Assembly: GCA_016179765.1 (NCBI GenBank)
Contig: JACPCL010000030.1
Coordinates: forward strand, 1-64,000
Length of the DNA: 64,000 nucleotides
Direction of reading: 5' to 3'
From: Chloroflexota bacterium
Lineage (GTDB): Bacteria > Chloroflexota > Dehalococcoidia > Lucifugimonadales > JACPCL1
Part shown: piece by piece, positions 60,177-64,000 of the stretch
Layout: each line of letters opens with the position of its first letter
Position numbering within the stretch: the first letter of the stretch is position 1
Translations under genes and position numbers: made by a program
The notes under the pieces: generated by a model
What the model saw: only the letters and a program-made list of their open reading frames with translations
Told to the model about the DNA's origin: nothing
Database searches by the model: none

Positions 60177-60767
60177 CTAAACCGTCGCCCCCTCAACCAT
60201 TGCTGCCAGTGGCTGGTCAGTTGCCGCCACCGGAGGCGCAGGCGGCTCCACCAACGGGGCCTGCGCGATGCTCTGGCCAGCCCCGGGTGGGGCCAGGAGC
60301 TTCATGTCCCGCAGGGCAGCCAGGGTGGCCCACACCACGTTAATTGGGTTCTGGCTCTTGAAAGACTTGGCCACCACATCCTTCACGCCCGCCAACTCCA
60401 GCACCGCGCGCATGGAGGAGCCGGCGATGATGCCCGTGCCCTGGGGCGCAGGCTTGAGGAGCACATGGGCCGCGCCGAAGTGGGCCTCCACCTGGTGCGG
60501 CACGGTGCTCCCTTTGAGAGGGAAGGTGATTAGGCTCTTCTGGGCGGTGGTGGTCCCTTTGCGCACGGCGTCCGGAATGGCGTCCGCCTTCCCCACGCCT
60601 GCGCCCACGCGCCCCGTGCCGTCACCCACCACCACCAGGGCGCGAAAGCTCATGTGCCGGCCCCCCTTCACCACTTTCGCCACGCGGCTGATATCCACCA
60701 CCTTCTCAGAGGTGGCCGCCTGCTGCTGCTCAAGCTCTTCTTCCGGCTGAACTATTGGATTGACCAT
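60177..60767 (-). CDS. rpsE: 30S ribosomal protein S5
   Basis: 196 residues. The S5 core (VVKGGRHMSFRALVVVGDGT, GKADAIPDAVRKGTTTAQKS, GTGIIAGSSMRAVLELAGVK) is intact. A Gln-rich N-terminus (QPEEELEQQQAATSEK) and a Pro/Ala-rich C-terminal tail of about 35 residues lengthen it. The ATG shares one base with the rplR stop. Confidence 0.97.
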   Translation of the reverse strand: MVNPIVQPEEELEQQQAATSEKVVDISRVAKVVKGGRHMSFRALVVVGDGTGRVGAGVGKADAIPDAVRKGTTTAQKSLITFPLKGSTVPHQVEAHFGAAHVLLKPAPQGTGIIAGSSMRAVLELAGVKDVVAKSFKSQNPINVVWATLAALRDMKLLAPPGAGQSIAQAPLVEPPAPPVAATDQPLAAMVEGATV

Positions 60768-61135
60768 TAGAACTCCAGACCTCCCTTACGGGCGGCCTCG
60801 GCCAGGGCCTTCACCCGGCCATGGTACCGGTTACCACCCCGGTCAAAGACCACCTGGTGGACGCCAGCTTCCGTAGCCTTGCGAGCGATCTCCGCTCCCA
60901 CCAGCCGGGCCTCATCCGTCTTGGTTGCTTTCGCATCGCCCTCGGCCTTGGGCAGCTTCAGGCTCGTGGCCGCGGCCAGCGTTCGGCCAGCGCCATCGTC
61001 AATCACCTGGGCGTAGATCTCCTTGATGCTGCGGAACACACTGAGGCGAGGCCGTGTTGTGGTACCCTCCACGCGCTTGCGCACACGGAGGTGACGGGAG
61101 CGTCGCCGCTCTCCCTTTGTATTCAGGCGTGCCAT
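60767..61135 (-). CDS. rplR: 50S ribosomal protein L18
   Basis: 122 residues: [40 protein letters not shown] and [20 protein letters not shown]. It binds 5S rRNA. Start and stop overlap its neighbours by one base each (TAATG). Confidence 0.97.
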   Translation of the reverse strand: MARLNTKGERRRSRHLRVRKRVEGTTTRPRLSVFRSIKEIYAQVIDDGAGRTLAAATSLKLPKAEGDAKATKTDEARLVGAEIARKATEAGVHQVVFDRGGNRYHGRVKALAEAARKGGLEF

Positions 61136-61683
61136 TACCTGGTACTCCTGCTGGCGCTCTTGCCAGCCTTCCTGCGCACTAGCTCTCCGGCATACCGGAT
61201 CCCCTTGCCGGTGTACACGTTGGGCGGGCGGATGGCCCGGATGCGCGCCGCGGTCTCCCCCACCTTCTGCTTGTCCGTACCCATAACGCTGACCCGGGTG
61301 TTGGCCTCCACCGCGAAGGAGACCCCCTCCAGTGGCTCCACCACTACGGAGTGGGAAAATCCCACCGTGAGGCTCAGGTTCTTGCCCGCTCCCTGGGCTC
61401 GGTAACCTACTCCCACCAGCTCCAGGTTTTTCTGGAACCCTGCGGTCACGCCGGTCACCATATTGGCGACTAACGTGCGGGTGAGGCCGTGCAGGGCCTT
61501 GTGCCGCTTTTCGTCGGAAGGGCGAGTCACGATGACCACCCCGTCCTGCACCGCAACGGAGAGGTCCTCACTGACTTCCTGGCTCAGGGTCCCCTTAGGG
61601 CCTTTCACCGTCACTATGTGTTCCTGAACGGTCACCGTCACGCCCTGGGGTAGAGGTATGGGTTGCTTGCCGATCCTGGACAT
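61135..61683 (-). CDS. rplF: 50S ribosomal protein L6
   Basis: 182 residues from [20 protein letters not shown] at 61683; the listed ORF starts 20 codons too early. [20 protein letters not shown] and the C-terminal [20 protein letters not shown] are conserved. Confidence 0.97.
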   Translation of the reverse strand: MSRIGKQPIPLPQGVTVTVQEHIVTVKGPKGTLSQEVSEDLSVAVQDGVVIVTRPSDEKRHKALHGLTRTLVANMVTGVTAGFQKNLELVGVGYRAQGAGKNLSLTVGFSHSVVVEPLEGVSFAVEANTRVSVMGTDKQKVGETAARIRAIRPPNVYTGKGIRYAGELVRRKAGKSASRSTR

Positions 61684-61690
61684 GTTTGCC

Positions 61691-62089
61691 TCACCAAATA
61701 TAGCACAGAAGCTCGCCGCCAATGCCCCGGCGCCACGCTTCACGGCCCGTGAGAATCCCCTGGGAAGTGGACAGCACCGAGATGCCGCGCCCTCCGTAGA
61801 AGCGGGGCAGGTCCTTCTTGTCCACGTAGATGCGCAGCCCAGGCTTGCTCATGCGCCGCAGCCCGCCAATATGGGGCTGATTCTTCTCGTTGTAGCGCAG
61901 GCGGACGCGCAACATCTCGCGGACGCCTTCCTGGGCCGCCTGGTAGTCGGCGATGTACCCTTCCGACTTCAAGAGCTCCAGAACGGCCTTCTTCAGCTTT
62001 GAGGAAGGCACCGATACCACGTCCCGTCGCACGCCCTGAGCGTTGCGGATACGCGTCAGCATGTCTGCAATGGGGTCAGACTGGGTCAT
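61691..62089 (-). CDS. rpsH: 30S ribosomal protein S8
   Basis: 132 residues from MTQSDPIADMLTRIRNAQGV at 62089 (GGTGAG upstream). The C-terminal GISVLSTSQGILTGREAWRR binds 16S helix 21. Confidence 0.97.
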   Translation of the reverse strand: MTQSDPIADMLTRIRNAQGVRRDVVSVPSSKLKKAVLELLKSEGYIADYQAAQEGVREMLRVRLRYNEKNQPHIGGLRRMSKPGLRIYVDKKDLPRFYGGRGISVLSTSQGILTGREAWRRGIGGELLCYIW

Positions 62090-62097
62090 CGTCTCAC

Positions 62098-62283
62098 CTA
62101 CCAACTCGCCTTGCGCACTCCGGGCAACTCGCCCCGCAGGGCCAAGGTCCGGAAGCATATTCTACACAGCCCCACGTGCCGGATGTAGGCGCGGGGCTTC
62201 CCGCACAGGTTGCACCGGTTGTGGAACTGCACCGCATACTTGGGCGGCTTCTTCCACTTGACAATCTTCGCCTCTTTAGCCAT
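62098..62283 (-). CDS. rpsZ: 30S ribosomal protein S14, zinc type
   Basis: 61 residues with Cys-x2-Cys ... Cys-x2-Cys ([20 protein letters not shown]). This short zinc form is usual in Gram-positive and Chloroflexota ribosomes. ATG with AGGATAGCT upstream. Confidence 0.97.
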   Translation of the reverse strand: MAKEAKIVKWKKPPKYAVQFHNRCNLCGKPRAYIRHVGLCRICFRTLALRGELPGVRKASW

Positions 62284-62498
62284 AGCTATCCTTTATCCAC
62301 GGATATCTGCACCTCAAGGAGCCTTTCCTTCCCTCCCTGCCTCTTCCCTTCGGTTTCTCCATTGGCATCCCTTCACGCCGTTCAGGGCTTCGGCGGCTGC
62401 GGCTCACTCAGGGCAAGCTCTTTTCAGGAAAGGGGTAAATCTTGTTTCTGGGGGACACCCCCATCCGCCTACGGCGGACCGCCAAAGAGCTGCTCCTC
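62284..62498. other. Unusually long gap inside the spc operon, with a repeat fragment
   Basis: 215 bp between rpsZ and rplE, where most spc operons have only a few bases. It contains TTCTGGGGGACACCCCCA and ATCCGCCTACGGCGGA, blocks shared with the MITE-like family, so a decayed copy probably sits here. No gene or terminator with a U tract is seen. Confidence 0.5.
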
Positions 62499-63341
62499 CT
62501 ACGCCTTCGCAAAAGGCATCCCCAGCAGCTCCAGGAGCCGGAAGGCCTCCCGGTCGCTCCTGGCCGTGGTCACAATGGTAACCTGGAAACCCCGGATCCG
62601 GTCAATCTTGCTGTAATCAATCTCCGGGAAAATCACCTGCTCTCTAATGCTCAAGGAGTAGTTACCCCGTCCGTCAAAGCTGCCCCTGGGCACCCCTCGA
62701 AAGTCCCGAATACGAGGCAGGGCCGCGTTCAGCAGACGGTCCATGAACTCGTACATGCGGCGGGAGCGTAAGGTGACCATGGTACCGATGCTCATCCCCT
62801 CACGTAACTTAAAGTTGGCGATGGACTTCTTGGCCTTGGTCACCACCGGCTTCTGTCCGGCAATCGTTGCCAGCATCTGGCTGACGTTGTCAATGGCGTT
62901 GGCGTTGGTCAGCGCCTCTCCCAGGCCAACGTTCAGCACCACCTTCTCCAGGCGCGGCGCCTGGAGGGGTACCCGGTAGCTGAACTCCGCCATCAGCTTA
63001 GGACCTATCTCCTCCCGGTACCGCTTCAGCAGGCGCGGCGTGGGAAGGGGCCCCGCCGGTGTGGACTGCGAAGCCGCCTGAGCAGGGGCAGGAGGACCAC
63101 TACCGCGACGGCCCTGCCCACCGCCCCCTGCACCCTGGCTTCGCGAACCACTCGGGCGCCCCTGGCCCTGGGGCTGACCTCCGCCCTCTTGGCCCCTTTG
63201 GCGGGCGGGCCGGGGCTGTGGCTGGCCTTCCTGGCGAGCCTCACCCTGTGGCTGGCCCTCCTGCCTTGGCGGCTGTCTGCCCTGCCGGCGTTGCTCCCGT
63301 GGTGGAGCCTCGCCCTCTACAGGTCTATCATTTCCTTGCAT
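62499..63341 (-). CDS. rplE: 50S ribosomal protein L5 with a long disordered N-terminal extension
   Basis: The last 180 or so residues are a normal uL5 ([60 protein letters not shown]). Before them lie about 100 residues rich in Gln, Gly, Arg and Pro ([20 protein letters not shown]). No ATG, GTG or TTG occurs in this frame between the core and an ATG at 63341, which lies inside the end of rplX and has AGGA before it. The extension is therefore probably translated, unless initiation uses CTG near the core. The listed start at 63419 is further into rplX and less likely. The core binds 5S rRNA. Confidence 0.85.
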   Translation of the reverse strand: MQGNDRPVEGEAPPREQRRQGRQPPRQEGQPQGEARQEGQPQPRPARQRGQEGGGQPQGQGRPSGSRSQGAGGGGQGRRGSGPPAPAQAASQSTPAGPLPTPRLLKRYREEIGPKLMAEFSYRVPLQAPRLEKVVLNVGLGEALTNANAIDNVSQMLATIAGQKPVVTKAKKSIANFKLREGMSIGTMVTLRSRRMYEFMDRLLNAALPRIRDFRGVPRGSFDGRGNYSLSIREQVIFPEIDYSKIDRIRGFQVTIVTTARSDREAFRLLELLGMPFAKA

Positions 63342-63628
63342 TTCCTGCACATCCTCACCTTTCGTCCGTCTTCCAGAGTGTGGTAGCCCACACGCACGCC
63401 CTTGTTGCAGCGTGGGCACACCAGCATCACCTTGGCAAGGGGCATGGGCGCCTCCTTCTGGATGATACCCGCCTGTCGCATCATGGCCGTGGGCTTTTGG
63501 TGGCGCTTGACCATATTCAAACCCTCCACCACCACCCGGCTCTCCTTGGACAGCACCAACTGCACCTTGCCTTGCTTGCTGCGGTCCCTGCCAGTGATGA
63601 CCACAACCGTATCGTTCTGGCGCACGCG
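63317..63628 (-). CDS. rplX: 50S ribosomal protein L24
   Basis: 103 residues from [20 protein letters not shown] at 63628 (GGAGGTG upstream). The KOW motif [20 protein letters not shown] is intact. The C-terminus has Cys-x2-Cys ... Cys-x2-Cys (CPRCNKG, CRKCKEM), the zinc form. Its last bases overlap the start of rplE. Confidence 0.96.
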   Translation of the reverse strand, partial: RVRQNDTVVVITGRDRSKQGKVQLVLSKESRVVVEGLNMVKRHQKPTAMMRQAGIIQKEAPMPLAKVMLVCPRCNKGVRVGYHTLEDGRKVRMCRKCKEMIDL

Positions 63629-63632
63629 CATG

Positions 63633-64000
63633 TTACAGCACCTCCGGCGCCAACGATACGATGCGCATATAGTTCTTCTCCCGCAGCTCCCGAGCCACGG
63701 GGCCAAAGATGCGGGTACCCCTGGGGGTGTTGGCCTCGCTCAGGATGACAGCGGCGTTGTCGTCAAAGCGAATGTAAGAGCCGTCAGCACGACGATATGG
63801 GTGGTTGACACGCACAACCACCGCCCTTACCACCGTACCCTTTTTCACCGCTCCGTTGGGGATGGCCTCCTTCACCGCCGCAACGATGACGTCGCCAATG
63901 GAGGCGTAGCGGCGCTTGCTGCCTCCTAGAACGTTGATGCACATGATGACCCGTGCGCCAGAATTATCGGCCACGGTCAGTCTGGTGTAGGTCTGTATCA
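63633..64000 (-). CDS. rplN: 50S ribosomal protein L14 (start codon at the window edge)
   Basis: The listed ORF starts at an internal GTG (63974). The frame continues upstream as IQTYTRLT before [20 protein letters not shown], and the last two bases of the window supply TG of an ATG whose A is at position 64001. So the gene is complete except for one base: about 122 residues. [20 protein letters not shown] and [20 protein letters not shown] are typical. Confidence 0.96.
   Translation of the reverse strand, partial: IQTYTRLTVADNSGARVIMCINVLGGSKRRYASIGDVIVAAVKEAIPNGAVKKGTVVRAVVVRVNHPYRRADGSYIRFDDNAAVILSEANTPRGTRIFGPVARELREKNYMRIVSLAPEVL

Noticed and set aside
1-64000. CRISPR array
   Set aside because: No regularly spaced direct repeats with unique spacers were seen; the repeats present are dispersed elements and hairpins.

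Overview
The window looks like part of a chromosome from a GC-rich Chloroflexota bacterium, most likely Dehalococcoidia or a relative. This rests on protein style (lipoproteins with Thr-Pro linkers, many class III CoA-transferases and nitronate-monooxygenase-like flavoproteins, a zinc-type S14, a fused PGI/PMI isomerase) and is inference, not a phylogeny. Two genes carry single-base frameshifts in G runs, which fits a draft or metagenome assembly or genuine decay.

Layout. 1-9107 (minus strand): the N-terminus of a peptide-type ABC substrate-binding lipoprotein cut by the window edge, a PHP phosphoesterase, etfA and etfB, a small unknown protein, a nitronate-monooxygenase-like protein, two CaiB/BaiF CoA-transferases and ribBA. 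9710-11464: a second substrate-binding lipoprotein. 11514-14251: a recombinase-like remnant, an amidase with a GatC-like small partner, and the tmRNA gene (ssrA, absent from the ORF track). The last bases of ssrA are repeated exactly 2.2 kb away, on the far side of the amidase pair, which looks like the scar of an ssrA-targeted island.

14450-26526 (plus strand) is the most distinctive block: a Cache/HAMP/GAF histidine kinase and OmpR-type regulator, then two lipoprotein cupredoxins, a membrane sensor without a kinase domain, a cytochrome-bd-like subunit I without subunit II, a membrane-anchored cytochrome c, small membrane proteins, a cupredoxin relic, a double-USP protein with PCP_red-like domains and a zinc ribbon, and a SPASM radical SAM protein of the AhbD/NirJ type ending in another PCP_red-like domain. 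I read it as a two-component-controlled redox or respiratory module with its own copper and haem electron carriers. Its substrate cannot be read from the sequence.

26668-41385 is mixed housekeeping: smpB, a C-terminal processing protease, a two-subunit sulfopyruvate-decarboxylase-like enzyme, a frameshifted methyltransferase, a succinate dehydrogenase or fumarate reductase with an HdrB-like subunit, a Nudix hydrolase, a frameshifted MFS transporter, nadK and rex. 41483-50918 holds rpsP-khpA-rimM, a MacAB-like export system with a secreted protein, a GYD protein, a phosphohexomutase and a PGI/PMI. 51135-64000 (minus) is the spc/alpha/L13 ribosomal region from rplN to rpsI, with secY, adk, map, infA, rpmJ (absent from the ORF track), rpoA and truA. 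Here uL5 carries a long Gln/Gly/Arg-rich N-terminal extension.

Intergenic DNA is rich in repeats. One is a MITE-like element of about 150 bp with terminal inverted repeats, in four copies. Another is a composite element in which a perfect 19-20 bp hairpin of different sequence in each copy sits next to a conserved C-rich/G-rich palindrome.
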